Assembly: GCA_010093705.1 (NCBI GenBank)
Contig: MU006092.1
Coordinates: 626,623 to 690,622, forward strand
Origin: Patellaria atrata CBS 101060
Taxonomy: Eukaryota > Ascomycota > Dothideomycetes > Patellariales > Patellariaceae
Direction: 5' to 3'
Length of the DNA stretch: 64,000 bases
Under the pieces are notes generated by a model. It searched no databases. It was not told the origin of the DNA and was given only the letters and a program-made list of their open reading frames with translations. Shown here piece by piece: positions 33,086-45,523 of this stretch (position 1 is its first letter; each line of letters opens with the position of its first letter). A program made the position numbers and the translations under genes.

Positions 33086-36000
33086 CGCGTTTTGGAACTG
33101 TTTTTGAGCGAGCATCTTTCAGTCTTTCAGTCATTGAGATTCACGTCGCCCTGCATTTTCCGTGGGAAAATTTCTTTTGCATCGCATGCACGATCATGCC
33201 TTCCTCCAATTTTTCACCAGATTGCGGATTTAAGCCCAAAAGTTTTCCCTTTTTAAATGAGCTGATGCGCTCACGGGTTATTTATTAGCATTCTATGACG
33301 GTGTTTCACTAAGACTTCAATGCTACTGCATGTCTCTTCCACGCTGTTCTTTCACGACGTTACGATGGCGTCAATGGTTGATAGTTACGGCCTGCATTTC
33401 TTTCATCAATTGGTGCATTTCTTGAGGATTTATACTTCCGGTTTTGGAACAATGGTGTTCCCAAATTATCTTGAATTTTTAAGAATGTTCCACTTTACGT
33501 CTAATCAATCACACTATTCTTATACGTTGTCGCTACTTCTCTTGTCAGTTTTTATTACCTTCTGCGAGCGGTGCAGCTTTTACGTTCGCAACCTAAAGGA
33601 CTGATAAATGTACTCACTAAATCCCCTCATTGAGATTTCACGCGTAAAGGGAATTTGAAGTCGAATCTAGGAAGAATCAGCAACTTGACGACCTTTGAGC
33701 GCTATCTTGTGTCTCTCAAAACCCTAGAGTGATCACTAATGGTCCAGGGTTCTCATGTCGTTACCTAGTCAACTTGATTAGACTTCTATCATATCTTTTT
33801 CATGCATGTCTCATCAGCATTGGATGATTGATGGGTCCCTAGTAAACATGATATCCTTAGAAGATGATTATAACTCAGATCTAACTATTGAAACGCTCCA
33901 TCGTGTACGGGATGTAAGCACTCTATTCCTTCTCGAGGTTAAACCGACTCTGAGCCGACTTATCTTTTCTTATCAAGATAATAGTCTACACTTGGGTGTC
34001 TCTTTATCCTCGTCGGATTGCCGAATGGTGCACGCGACTCTTACAGTCTTCGCTATAGAATGCTAGTCGCTTGTTAACGCTCTGTGTACCAAGTTTTGAA
34101 ATAAACCTTTAGAACTACGACACAAACAACCGTACGCTCTGTATGTATGATCCGTCTTGACGACTTACATATTAGGTCTAAAATTAAAGACTTTAGCACT
34201 TGTCCAAGGAGTACAACCTCTGCCCTCCTTCCCCCATCTGATGGACGTGCTCAAAGAGAACTGTCAAAGATGTCTCAGTTCCTGAAATATCATGGCCTCA
34301 TTTGTCAAGTCAGTGCAATCTTTTCCCGCACACAAGCTTCACCCTGTATTCACTTCGCAAGTCAAGTCAAAATCTGGAATCTGCTGGTTACAGAACTGCA
34401 ATGTAACGCCTCGTACATCACAAACCTTCGTGAGATTGGTACAAACCAATTCTCGAGCATCGAATGTAACGTCAACCGCAGATAACACACCTATTTAAAA
34501 CGACTGTAAGGAACGACGGAATGACAGACGCGGAGCATCAAATAAGTCCCTTGCACGCACAAATGGATGGCACAACTCGTTCCCCTATTATTGCACGTGG
34601 CGGGTTAAATGAAAATGCCACTGCACGATCCGTTCCTTTACAAAGATCGGTAATTACGGTGTTTGCCACCACGGGAAGGCACACATCCCTGCACGGACAC
34701 AATAGACCAGATTCCTGAGAATTAGCGATAACCAGATCTGCGATGCCGCGCTACAACAACGGCCAAGGGTCTCAGATCGTTATGTCACCGGAATATCTGT
34801 TGGCTGAAGCACGTGAATTCACTATACGGAGCATACTGAAAATAGTTATGGTATGGTCATAGATGTCGTTCTCGAGAAAAAAATTCGGATCTTCGAGCCA
34901 TTGATATCGTTCTACCGCCCGCTGATCAAGGTATCCTGCCACAACCAGAACTACAGTATAACAGCGCTTACTAGATTTGCAAAGAGACTCCTGATGCTCC
35001 ATGGCTCCTTCCGAAGTTCTGAACCGCTGTTCAGATCCTCAAATCCTTTGCGCTTACTTTAAGCTCTCGGTACTCTCGGATTACCCGAGCCTCTGTCATA
35101 CACCCTCATATCATTCGTCAGAAACATACACTGACGATAAATGATAAAGCGCTTATGCGTAAGTTGTCGTTTCGTATCTTCGGGTAGACGCCCTGACGCC
35201 TTGACGCCCTTGTCGCTGGACGCCTTGTGGGGGAAGTCGGACGCCTGAAAAAGCTTTGACCTATCCATACCATGATAATGTTGTCAGATGTGATTTTCAA
35301 ATAATTTGCGCCGACGGCCGGACGAGGAATGTGGGGTCAATTGAGCGTGAGCATAGATGATAGATAGGGCGACGGGGTGGGGGCCTGAAAAGGGGGGGGG
35401 AAGTGGTAAGTGTCTTTGATCATCCTGTTGGAGACAAAAGGAGATGGGTATGAGGCTGACTGCTTAGAACTTTCGAAGCGGTCTAACCTCAGTAAATTTG
35501 CGATTGCATTAATAGTGGTCAAAACCTACAGCATCAAGATTTTGCGTTGTGGTCTGAAACATGATATCGCAACTTATACTCTACGTACAGACTACTGCTC
35601 AATTAAGGATCAAACCCCTGCAACGGTATGGCTATCAACTCGAACCAACAAGCTTATGGACAGGCATCGTGTCTATACGTCGACTCTTGCGGAATGAGGC
35701 GTGTTATCGAGAACCTAATTCGAACATCAAAGGACTTGGCGGATTGCTGTCCCATCTGGTGCATGATATTACACGAGTGCGCCGTTGTCCATGCAGGCGG
35801 ATGCAACTCGAACGGATCCATTTCGATAGTTAGCGTATGAAGCACAGTGGTGAGAATTGCAACTTAGGAAAATGCTGCTGTCGTGAGCCGAAGGAACATA
35901 TTCTAAACTCGAATATGTACATTGGTCAGCTTTTGCCGTATCACTGTCCTCCCCAGTCTTGAGCGGGTGCCACAATAGCTGACAGGATTCCGCTATCTCA

Positions 36001-37878
36001 CGGCCGCGATTCCGAAGAGTTTATATTCTACGCTGAGAGTTATACCACTATATTTGACGCTTGTTACACAAGCATTTCCGCTCCACCGCTCTTCAATGTC
36101 GTTGGAATTTAGCGAGCGTCCGCTAAATAATGTTCTCCCTGTAGGGCTGAACAGTCTTGGGAGTTCGTATTCAAAACCGATTCGATCACGTTTCTGGAGC
36201 TGAATCATATTTCCAGTGATGCAGAGCTTTTTAATGTAAAAGATGAACAGCATATTGAAAGCCGATAACGGACTACATATATGCTTTTACTTATAAGCAC
36301 CATACAGTGGTACAAATATTCTACTAGCACGAGCTTGTGTTACTATAGCCATGCAGCCCTTGTGGCTAGGATGAATGCGTCTAAAGCATTTTAGTACTCC
36401 GTCCTTCATACCTACTGAAAACCTATATCTTGTTCGTTGGTTATCATCTAATCGGCGACATCCAAGCACATGGAATCCACTCATGCGGACTGAAGAAAGC
36501 TCCATGTAGTCCGTCTTTCATAGGTTCCTTACATCGCTTTCCTGCTTGTACAGCTAAATCGAATTCTTCTCACTCATGTATGCAAAAGCTTGCAGCGATA
36601 GCACACTGCTAAAGCATGTATCTCTGCACCCACCGGTCGGGATCAGCTACTTAAGAGCGGACTGACAACCCTTTATCCGTCTGTGCATGAACGAAAATAC
36701 CATACGATAAGCGGTGATGGCCATCAAGTAAGCGTTTCTCTTCAGTCACTTTCGACCCTAATTGTAGATCTGTACCACACCGTTGTGGCCGATCCCTTTC
36801 CTTGTACGATTACACGTTGCTAGTAGTGCAGAGAACGCAAGATGTCCGCCTCTTGCTTGTGGATGATCTCTGTTGAATCGCTCTGTACGACCTTGAAGCG
36901 ATACACGAGACGCCACATATGCAAATAATCGGTCGATGGCTGACACTGGTCCAGTTGAAAGTGAAGCGCCCAGCATGGCTTTCGGTCATCGTCTGGTACG
37001 TAAAGATGACTGAGCGAATGCTACTTGCTAGTTTCATTCAATGCCATATTTCTGGGCACAAAGTATAATTGGGCTGAATATATCGGGTTTGGGGGCCGGA
37101 TGATCGTGTGGAGAAGTGGGCCTTGAGGTTTCCTTCCTACGCATCACACAAATGACACTGCCAAGAAACCGTTCAATAGGACTCTAGAGTATCGCGCCCG
37201 TTAAGCCCCCATTGGCCATCGCGTTCGAACTGTGGCCCTTGCTCCATCGAATGGCTGACCTCGTCCCGTAGGGCGGACAGAACTTGTGGAGAGCTAGGCT
37301 GATAACAGGGCTGAAAAGCCAAGATTAGCACATGATTCATGAATGAAGTATTGCTGAGGGAAAATTGCTCCTTTGAAAACCAAGCAGGTCAGACGATATA
37401 TTACTTTTTAACTAACCTTTAGGGCGCGTTGAGCACCCCGGAGGTTCGTATTAAAGTGATTGGGTTGACCTCGCATCAACGTTGCACTAATGCGTGTCAG
37501 ATACTTCATTAGTCAAGGATTATCCGTTGACGATTTCGAATACTATCAGAATGGTTCAACAATCGATACGGCAACACCTGCCGTGTTCAGGGTGTTGTAC
37601 AGTATTATTGATCACAACTGCCCACATGAGTACATGCTCGTCTCAAAATACATTCAATTGGTCTAGTATACGGCAGAGAAAGCGCAATTGAGACTAGCAG
37701 ACTTGCCATACTATGAATTTTAGTGACACTGCATAAGATAATTATTCTTCCGTATTTCATGATATGGTGTTGTGAGTTGGTGGACACGGGAAGATGAACA
37801 ACTCCATAGAGTACCATGAACCAAAGGAATCAAGCCCACATAACATGATTAAAGGTTTGTACAGTACAGTATCTCTAC
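33086..37878. other. Gene-poor block of 4.8 kb
   Basis: Downstream of the C2H2 gene and downstream of VFA1. The many short open frames show no domain, no splice-linked continuation that I could find and no low-complexity signature. A short GACGCC-rich tandem lies at about 35187-35226. No transposon protein remnant or structural RNA is recognised. A TACAGTACAGTA motif sits near 37858-37871. Confidence 0.45.
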
Positions 37879-38624
37879 TCATGAAGGGTCACCAGTCGGA
37901 ACCGATGGGAAGAGACTCGGGTTCTTCAACCGCTCACGATTACGCTTCGCTTGTTCCGCTTGTCTAATACGCTGGATGCGAATATCGTGGAAATTCCTAA
38001 GGTAGACTTCGTGAGCATAGGGCTATTCTTCGAAAGCACTATACACATAACGGAGAGGGGCTCACTTCTTCAAGGAGTATATGCGGGGTTCCGACACCTC
38101 GGCCTCCTTTTGTGACAACGCCTTGATCTGAACGACTCAGTTCACCGCTATTGGGAAACATTCATGATGGTATAGTACCTTGTCGTCTCTTTCCTTCTCA
38201 TCCGTATCTTCATCATTTGGGTTTGCTTTAACTTCATCTACTTTATCCTCTTTCTTATCATTGGCCTTATCTTTATTCTTGGCTTTTTTTTTCTCCTTCT
38301 TGAGCCGCTGCTTCTCTTCGTACTCTTTCTTGACAAACTCTATCTCTTTTTGTAGTTCCTCTTTCTTCTTACGGTCCTCTACCGCTTTCACCTCTTCTTC
38401 ATCGGGGACAGCGAAACCGCGGTCCTTGAGGTGCCCAGGACATATATGAAACCAATCCTTTGATCTATCAGATATTGATTCTCATCACGGGACTGGGTGA
38501 GTTGCTTGCGTGCCTTATTATCTTCGGTGATAAGGACGTGCGTGGAGGGCTTATAACAGATCCAACACGCCTTCGCGGACGTGTCTGCCACCCGGCGATG
38601 GTGCCATACGTTTGACAGAGCCAT
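37879..38624 (-). CDS. vfa1: VPS4-associated protein 1 (Vfa1)
   Basis: Four exons (38624-38514, 38457-38179, 38127-38066, 37996-37879) give 189 residues. The protein starts MALSNVWHHRRVADTSAKAC, with a Cys-rich N-terminal part (CWICYKPST, then WFHICPGHLKDRGF) that looks like a small zinc-binding fold. A long Lys/Glu coiled coil fills the middle, and the C-terminus reads NRERLKNPSLFPSVPTGDPS, which fits the MIM2-like segment by which Vfa1 binds the MIT domain of the ESCRT ATPase Vps4. Intron 1 (56 nt) has a GC donor (AAG followed by GCACGC): no GT donor restores the conserved NKDWFHICPGH junction. The gene is divergent from the Rieske-like gene. Identity is clear from both ends. Confidence 0.9.
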
Positions 38625-39227
38625 TTTTTTTTTAGTGAGATGAGATATCTCCATCTTGTGAGGCTAAGGGGTAATAAGATTCCGGGTTGCACGTGGATGT
38701 TAATTACGGAGGGAATGTTTTACCGATGCGCTTGAACACTTATAGTTAGAACCGGAACCGGCTAAACTTGCCCCCTCGACGTTTCTTTCAACCTCATCAG
38801 CTTGGGGAAACTTTTTCTTGGAATTTCCTTGTCCATATCATTGATACTGCATTCATACCTTCTACGGATTGCATTCATGAATGGCGAATATCAATTGCGT
38901 TATGCACCGATATCCGGAATCCTCGCATCCTAGCAAATTACGTGTCACGAATGGTTAAGACGAACACCCACAGCAGACTACTTTCAGATGTTAAACTGTC
39001 ATTCGATGCTCTGTCCGGTGATGATCGGTATCATGTAGTCCAATTCCAAGGATTGATTTTCCGCTTCTGGTCTTAGTCCCTCTCTTGACGGTCAACTTCG
39101 ACGTAGATGCAATGGTAATTCTTTAGAACTACAGTTTTGATAAAGTTGATAATCAGTCTAGTCTTTCTAGTTCTACGCATTTCTTTCTAAATCACTTCAT
39201 TTTCAAATACTACTTCCTTGATCAGAC
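38625..39227. promoter_or_regulatory. Divergent region, VFA1 / Rieske-less oxygenase-like gene
   Basis: About 600 bases between two start codons. A 102-codon open frame at 38768-39076 has no recognisable features and is not taken as a gene. An AT-rich, CT-rich stretch precedes the start at 39228. Confidence 0.45.
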
Positions 39228-40420
39228 ATGACAACTCTCCCCAAGACATTACCGGCATCTTGGTACTGTAGCCCCCAGCTGTACCAGTTGGAGCGGCGTG
39301 CTGTCTTCAATAAGGCTAGTTTGCATATATCGACTGTGTGAACTTGTTGTTCTAACATTTCACTCTTCACTTTCAGTCATGGTATCTTTTAGGTCCTGTA
39401 ACACGCTTTCAGATCGTTGGAGAAGACGTCCACTATGAGATTGCTCAGGTAGCGCTCATTGTGCGGCGAGAGTCTGATCAAGGAAACGACATTAAGGTCT
39501 ATAACGCTCAGGATGTTCGTTACCTTCGTTACCGGGTATTCCCTCATGTACGATCCAGGGCATCTGACCACATACCTTCCTAGGGGTCCGAACTTCGTAG
39601 ACACTTCACTGCTACCGGACTACTCTTCAGCACTATTTCAGATGATGCTATAGATTTCTACCAGTTTTTCCCCGACCTCGAGCCCATATTAGCTTCAGTC
39701 GATTTCACGAAGCTGCCATATAGGAGGAGCATCAAATATGAAGGAAATTTCAACTGGAAGACAATGTATCCTACGATCTTGCGGATCTTCCAAGGTGACA
39801 AGCAAAGATCTAACCTGTCTTAGGGTTGATGGTTATCAAGAGTGTCTTCATTGCCAGTACACTCATCCATCGTTCTCCGTATACTATCCACCAACGTTCT
39901 ACACGATCTTTAACCACAAGAACTTTTCTCAGCACGTAGCTGACCCGTCGAAACGGTCCGATGGTTTGTTCCTCTATTTCTTCCCCAATTGTACGCTAAA
40001 CGTTTACGGTGGGGGTATGTCCTCCTTCCGCATGTGCCCAACCGAAAATCCCGGAATCACCAGAATGGAGTTCGACTATTACCACTTAGAAACTGGTGAC
40101 AAGTTCGAGGATTACTTCAAATTCGTTCGGCAAGTTGCAATGGAGGATTTTGAGCTTTGCGAAAAGGCTCAGGACAACCTGCAAAACGGTATATACACGG
40201 AAGGGATACTCAACTCAGTCAAAGAAACCGGCGTTGCTTGTAAGTTCTCAAAGGAGTAGGTGATTGTGTACATTCTAACACGTAGCTCTGCGCAGTCTAC
40301 CAACGGCGGGTACTTGATCTTGTTGTTGCGCAGCATGCAGACGAACAGCGCACTTCTCGCGTCCAGATAACTAGCGCAGGTGCCATGCAGAATGAGCTGG
40401 TCGAGCCTGCAGGTGCATGA
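39228..40420 (+). CDS. Ring-hydroxylating oxygenase alpha-subunit-like protein lacking the Rieske cluster ligands
   Basis: Five exons (39228-39314, 39377-39535, 39584-39765, 39824-40239, 40296-40420) join in frame to 322 residues. It starts MTTLPKTLPASWYCSPQLYQ, as in choline-monooxygenase-like proteins, and the SWYLLGPVTRF block aligns with the start of a Rieske fold, but no CxH...CxxH ligand set exists anywhere. The catalytic domain is present: NWKTMVDGYQECLHCQYTHP gives H152 and H157, and VAMEDFELCEKAQ gives D251, the expected two-His-one-Asp iron site. The first intron needs a GC donor (AAG followed by GCTAGT); the alternatives break the conserved FNKSWYLLG junction. Without its own Rieske cluster the protein cannot pass electrons as the classical enzymes do, so it may need a partner, or have another role. 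The next gene is a candidate partner. Confidence 0.78.
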
Positions 40421-40834
40421 TCTGGTTTTCATCTCTTGTCAATCATTATCGTGTTATATGCTTCTAGTCAGGGTTAACGTAAAAAAAATGCAGTTTGGAG
40501 GAGCTTCCATTAATATATCCAGTCCCTGTAGGTGATGAAAAGTTGAGATATTCTTCTGTTATCCCATTTGTTGAAGCTATGCAAGTGAAGGGATTCGTTA
40601 TCCTAATTCGGTAGTCCCCTCTTGACTCAAGTCCTGTCTGCACCTCAACTCCTTACTGGTTCAAGACATTAACACCTGTTCGTAATAGAGTTAATTTTCT
40701 TTCTTGATAACAACATCTAGAAGTCGACGATAAGAATCAGAAATTTAATTTATGTGTATTTAAAGTTTCCTCCGTCGTCGTTGCTAGTTGAAATACAATT
40801 TCCTCTAGAAGCACTGATAGACACCTAGCGCATT
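40421..40834. promoter_or_regulatory. Spacer and promoter between the two Rieske-type genes
   Basis: About 410 bases between tandem genes. TGACTCA occurs at 40623-40629, about 205 bases before the second start; with no amino-acid-biosynthesis role known for that gene, it may be chance. AT-rich DNA lies just upstream of the start. Confidence 0.4.
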
Positions 40835-42319
40835 ATGGACACCCCATTGAATCAATTGGTTATAGTAGGTCTTGTCGGTTCTGCAGTTACGAGCTTCTTA
40901 TTATACCATCATATCCAAGGGAAATTAGCTCGCACCGCGAAACATGGTGGGACATTAAACTTAGATACCTTCATACATCCCTCATATATGAATGACCTGG
41001 ATCAAGTCGACCCAGAGAATTCAATTGAAGTTTCCAAAGAGTCTGATTTTCCCGAGGGATGGTGGACATCTCCGGAGCTATTCGCACTAGAACGACGGTC
41101 CATATTCAGCAAGGTACGCAGCAACTCCAAAAATGAAGACGAGTGGACATTGCTATTCCCAAGACGAGAGCATTAGGTGTGAGTAATGAGCAGAAGGCGA
41201 AGTATACTCACACACTTCAGACATGGCTCCCCATCACCCACATCTCTCGCTTCGCTAAACCTGGATCATACATTTCCCTATCCATCGCGTCGTTTCCCAT
41301 CTTCTTAATCAAGGGGAAAGACAATATCGTCCGCGCTTTCCACAACGTATGCCGGCATCGAGCATATACCGTAGCTCGCAAGTCTGCCGGCTCATCCCTA
41401 GTGCTAGGTTGTAGGTATCATGGTTGGTCGTATGATACACAAGGTAAGCTAGTCAAGGCGCCACAGTTTGAAGGGATTGAGGGCTTTGATAAATCCAAGA
41501 ACTCGCTTTGGGAGATTAAGACTAAAACTGACGAGAGGGGTTTTGTGTGGATAAATATGGATGCTGGAAAAGACGTTGGCGAAGCAGATGTAGAACGGTT
41601 GGGAATGTTTCTAGGAGGGGAAAGGGGGTCAGCGAAGGGAGAGTGGGTCATGGGATGGGATACTGAAGGGAAGTTCGGGTGGAAAGTCGCTGGTGAGTTC
41701 TTCTTTTTGTACTGTACAGTAGCCCTGGTGAAATACTAACTGACGGTTTGGGTAGTTCAACAAGCAGCCCAAGCAGACGAAACTGATACACTACCCAAAG
41801 ACGAAAGCATCATCAATTCGATCCTCAACATCCTCTTACCTTCTACCACTCCTAGTTCTTCTAGACTCACCGTCTTCCCCGTTACTTCCATCGAACTTAT
41901 TCCGAACACCCCGCTCTGGCTTCTGCTTACCGTCTTACCATCATCTGCATCCACTAGTACGGTCAGATGTGAGGTTTTCACGCGTCGACCCGGAGAAAGG
42001 TATAAGGTCACACCAGAACTGCTCAAATCGATTCAAGAAAACGTTACATCCAGAGTCAAAGGACTCGAAGACACATATGCACCGCTCCGGGAGGAGATGG
42101 TCGCTACAGAGATCGATGGTAAGTTTATCCACATCCGTGGGTAGTACTTTGTCCCAAAAGATACTGATAGCATCAGAATCCCAAACGCCGATATTGGCGA
42201 TGCTAAGGGAGCATATCAGACTGGAGCAGCGTGCTGGGAGAGAGATACTTCCTGCTTCCCCGTTAAGGGACGAAGAGAGGGGATGTGGGATTGCGGAGAG
42301 ATGTAGGTTTGCTATTTGA
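40835..42319 (+). CDS. Rieske [2Fe-2S] protein, oxygenase-like, without a visible mononuclear-iron site
   Basis: Four exons (40835-41113, 41221-41692, 41756-42118, 42177-42319) give 418 residues. An N-terminal membrane anchor (about 8-25, LVIVGLVGSAVTSFLLY) precedes a GGLLN-like linker and FPEGWWTSPELFALERRSIF. The Rieske domain is complete: FHNVCRHRAYTV and LGCRYHGWSYD give C137, H139, C157 and H160. The C-terminal 170 residues keep scattered similarity to the oxygenase fold (STVRCEVFTRRPG) but no H-x4-H or following acidic ligand is seen. Such membrane-anchored Rieske proteins occur in filamentous fungi with unknown substrate. It could be an electron donor, a separate redox enzyme or a degenerate oxygenase. 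It lies 414 bases downstream of the Rieske-less gene on the same strand. Confidence 0.82.
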
Positions 42320-43130
42320 TCCCGTGGATTCCCTTTTCTATTTTGGTGCGTTCTAAAGCTGACGGAGATATAGTATGTAGAGAGCTTGATGACTCCGCTG
42401 GTGCTAGGAATAACAATGGTATGAAGTTAGGAGGGCTAGTCTGGTGAGAGACATGAACATCTATGAAGCGACGAATGGGAGCTCGGAATCAAGGCTGTGC
42501 TGCTGAATGGGTGGTGATAGGTGGATGAAGCGTATATTGCTTGAATTCAGGAACCCGCAGACTGCAGTTGGTGGTTTACAGCCCGAGTTCAAATATATGA
42601 ATAGGATGCAGAATATACGATTACCTTGTATCTTATTCTTATCATTCTCCACCTTAGTCTATAAGGGTTCGTTTATGGCGATTATACCAATTTGCTTTGA
42701 ATAGAAAACATAATTGATCTGATTAGGATCATTAAGAAGGGTTTGGCGTGGGGGGTTGGTTCGGGGTAAATTCTCACATTTACCGAAGTTGGGTTTCCTC
42801 GCAGTAGCGTCATGGTACATACAGACATCTCTGGTACCGACTTTTGACATTTATTCACACTCACCCTATCACCTACTCAACTATCCATACTATCTCTCTC
42901 TCCACGGAAAATTTCCAGAGAGTTCCTATAGCTACAATGATGATCTACTAAATATTCAGGTGTGTTTGCCCCTATATCTGATGCGCGAGGGTTAATACTA
43001 ATGCGCGGCATGTGATAGTTGGCATTTTACCGCATATTGTCCTTCTTACCCTACTATCCCTAACCACCACTTTTTATTTTTGGGAGTACCTGGGTCAGAT
43101 CTGAGGTGCGACGGTTGAACATCCCTAATA
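42320..43130. other. Intergenic region upstream of GUT2
   Basis: About 810 bases holding the 3' end of the Rieske gene and the GUT2 promoter. Nothing else is recognised; short open frames on both strands have no features. Confidence 0.45.
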
Positions 43131-45523
43131 ATGGCTGCGCGACGAACAGCGAATCGGCTCGTCAGAGGGGCCCTCTACACTGCTGGTGCCACAGCAATTG
43201 GGGGAGGCATACTTTACATCTCCTACAGGCCTAGGGATATCCCGGGCTCGGAGGCGGCCGCGGTACCTCCTCCTACGTATGGAGAAGGGGGTGTATTCCG
43301 CCCTCCGAATTTTCCGGAGATCAAGAGTCGTGAGGAGCAGATTGTGGAGTTGAAGAGGAGCGGTGGGACGGTTACGCGCGCGGTGGAAGCTGCGAAGAGC
43401 AGTTTCCTCAGTAGTATTGGAACGATCTTTGGGAGCAGTCTTGTTGGGGAACAGAATCGGGTGACGGAAACTGAAAAGGAGGAACCGTATGATCTCCTAA
43501 TCATTGGGGGTGGTGCTACTGGGTCTGGGATCGCGGTGGATGCGGCAACACGGGGTCTTAGGGTTGCCGTTGTCGAACGGGACGACTTCAGTAGTGGGAC
43601 GAGTAGTAAGAGCACGAAGCTTGTCCACGGTGGAGTTCGGTATCTGGAAAAAGCCGTTTGGGAATTGGATTACTCTCAGTATGTCGTCAAGCGCGCATGA
43701 TGCTCTTAGCTGATAAGGTCGAAGGTACAAGTTGGTCAGGGAGGCGCTACGTGAAAGGAGGTACTTTCTTGACACCGCACCTCACCTCTCGCAATGGCTA
43801 CCTATCATGATACCCCTGGACAAGTGGTGGAAAGCCCCGTATTTCTGGGCCGGGACTAAGTTCTACGATTTTCTTGCTGGATCTGAGAATATCGAAAGCT
43901 CCTACTTCCTTACCAAAAGCAAAGCGCTAGATGCATTTCCCATGCTCAAAAAGGAAGATTTAGTAGGAGCTCTAGTATACTACGGTATGACTATGTATCT
44001 ACTCCTTCTCCCCGATGATTAAGAGCTGATGGATGAGTAAAGACGGCGCCCACAATGACTCCCGAATGAATGTCTCCCTCGCTATGACTGCGGCCCTCTA
44101 CGGGGCCACCGTGGTGAACTACCTCGAAGTCACCGATCTCATAAAGGACGCATCCGGCCGTGTCAACGGCGCTCGCGTCCGCGATCGCATCTCTGAACGC
44201 AACGGCAAAAATGCAGACGAGTTCACAATCCGCGCAAAAGGTGTAATCAACGCCACGGGTCCCTTCACAGACGCAATCCGCAAGATGGACGAGCCGACCG
44301 CACAGGAGATCGTCGCGCCGAGCTCGGGCGTGCATGTTATCTTGCCCGGTTACTACAGTCCCGCAAACATGGGATTGATAGACCCGAGCACCAGCGATGG
44401 ACGCGTTATTTTCTTCTTACCGTGGCAGGGAAATACGATCGCTGGCACAACGGATAGTCCGACGCATATAACGCAGAACCCCGTTGCAGGCGAGGAAGAA
44501 ATCGATTGGATCCTCTCCGAGATCAGGGGCTACCTACAGCCCGAGATCAACGTTCGGAGAGGCGACGTGTTAGCCGCTTGGAGCGGTATCCGACCTCTCG
44601 TGCGCGACCCCAAAGCCAAAAAAACCGAAGGTCTCGTCCGAAACCACTTAATCACCACCTCGACCTCGGGTCTAATAACCTGCTCCGGGGGAAAATGGAC
44701 GACATACCGGCAAATGGCCGAAGAAACCGTCGACGAGGCCCTTCAAGAATTCAACCTCCGCACCCATCCCCTCACCTCGCCCCCGCGCATCTCTGGCACA
44801 GAAGTTGAGGACGAAAAAGCTCTCTTCGACGGCACCTGCCAAACGCACCAGGTGCGCCTCGTCGGCGCGCACGGTTTCTCCAAAACCCTCTTCATCAACC
44901 TCATCCAGCACTACGGCATCGAGACCGAGGTGGCCAAACACCTCACCACGGCGTACGGCGACCGCGCCTGGACCGTCGCGGCCCTGTGCGCACCCACCGA
45001 GACGCGCTTCCCCGTCCGCGGCAAACGTCTGTCGCCGCTGTACCCGTTTGTCGACGGCGAGGTCAGGTTCGCAGTCCGCCATGAGTACGCGCAGACGGCG
45101 GTGGATGTGTTGGCGCGGCGGACGAGGCTGGCGTTTTTGAACGCGCAGGCCGCATTGGAGGCGCTGCCTGGTGTCATCGATATGATGGCTGAGGAGTTGG
45201 GCTGGGACAAGAAGAGGAGGGGCAGGGAGTGGAAGGAAGCTGTCAGGTTTTTGGGCAGTATGGGGTTGCCGAGGGGGAAGTTGGGGTTGACGAGGGAGGA
45301 GGTCGAGAGGGGGAGGGTCGGCAGGTATGTGGATGAGGAGTATAGGCTTTATGCTAGACATGGTGAGTTTTCTACGGCTTTTTTCTACGGCAAAGCATGA
45401 TTGATGGAACGGCGCGAATGCTAATTGCGAGCAGATAAACCGTCGGAACTCCTGGACTCGGATTCGAAGTTTAGGAGTGGGGAGAATCCGGTGCAGAAGA
45501 GTGATGCGCCGACGACTCAATAG
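43131..45523 (+). CDS. gut2: FAD-dependent glycerol-3-phosphate dehydrogenase, mitochondrial
   Basis: Four exons (43131-43678, 43725-43984, 44043-45362, 45435-45523) give 738 residues. The N-terminus is basic with a hydrophobic segment (about 13-31), as for inner-membrane targeting. The FAD-binding motif IIGGGATGSGIAVDAATRG begins at 124, followed by SSGTSSKSTKLVHGGVRYLE. Later blocks include YYDGAHNDSRMNVSLAMTA across a splice junction, INATGPFTDAIR, FFLPWQGNTIAGTTDSP and SGGKWTTYR. The enzyme oxidises glycerol-3-phosphate to dihydroxyacetone phosphate and passes electrons to ubiquinone, serving glycerol catabolism and the NADH shuttle. A stretch of about 55 residues between the membrane segment and the FAD domain (60-118) is variable. 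Exon 3 is markedly GC-rich near its end. The identification is firm. Confidence 0.96.

Noticed and set aside
33086-37878. Search for transposon or virus-like fossils in the gene-poor block
   Set aside because: No reverse transcriptase, integrase, transposase, capsid or polymerase motif and no long terminal repeat pair was seen by eye.
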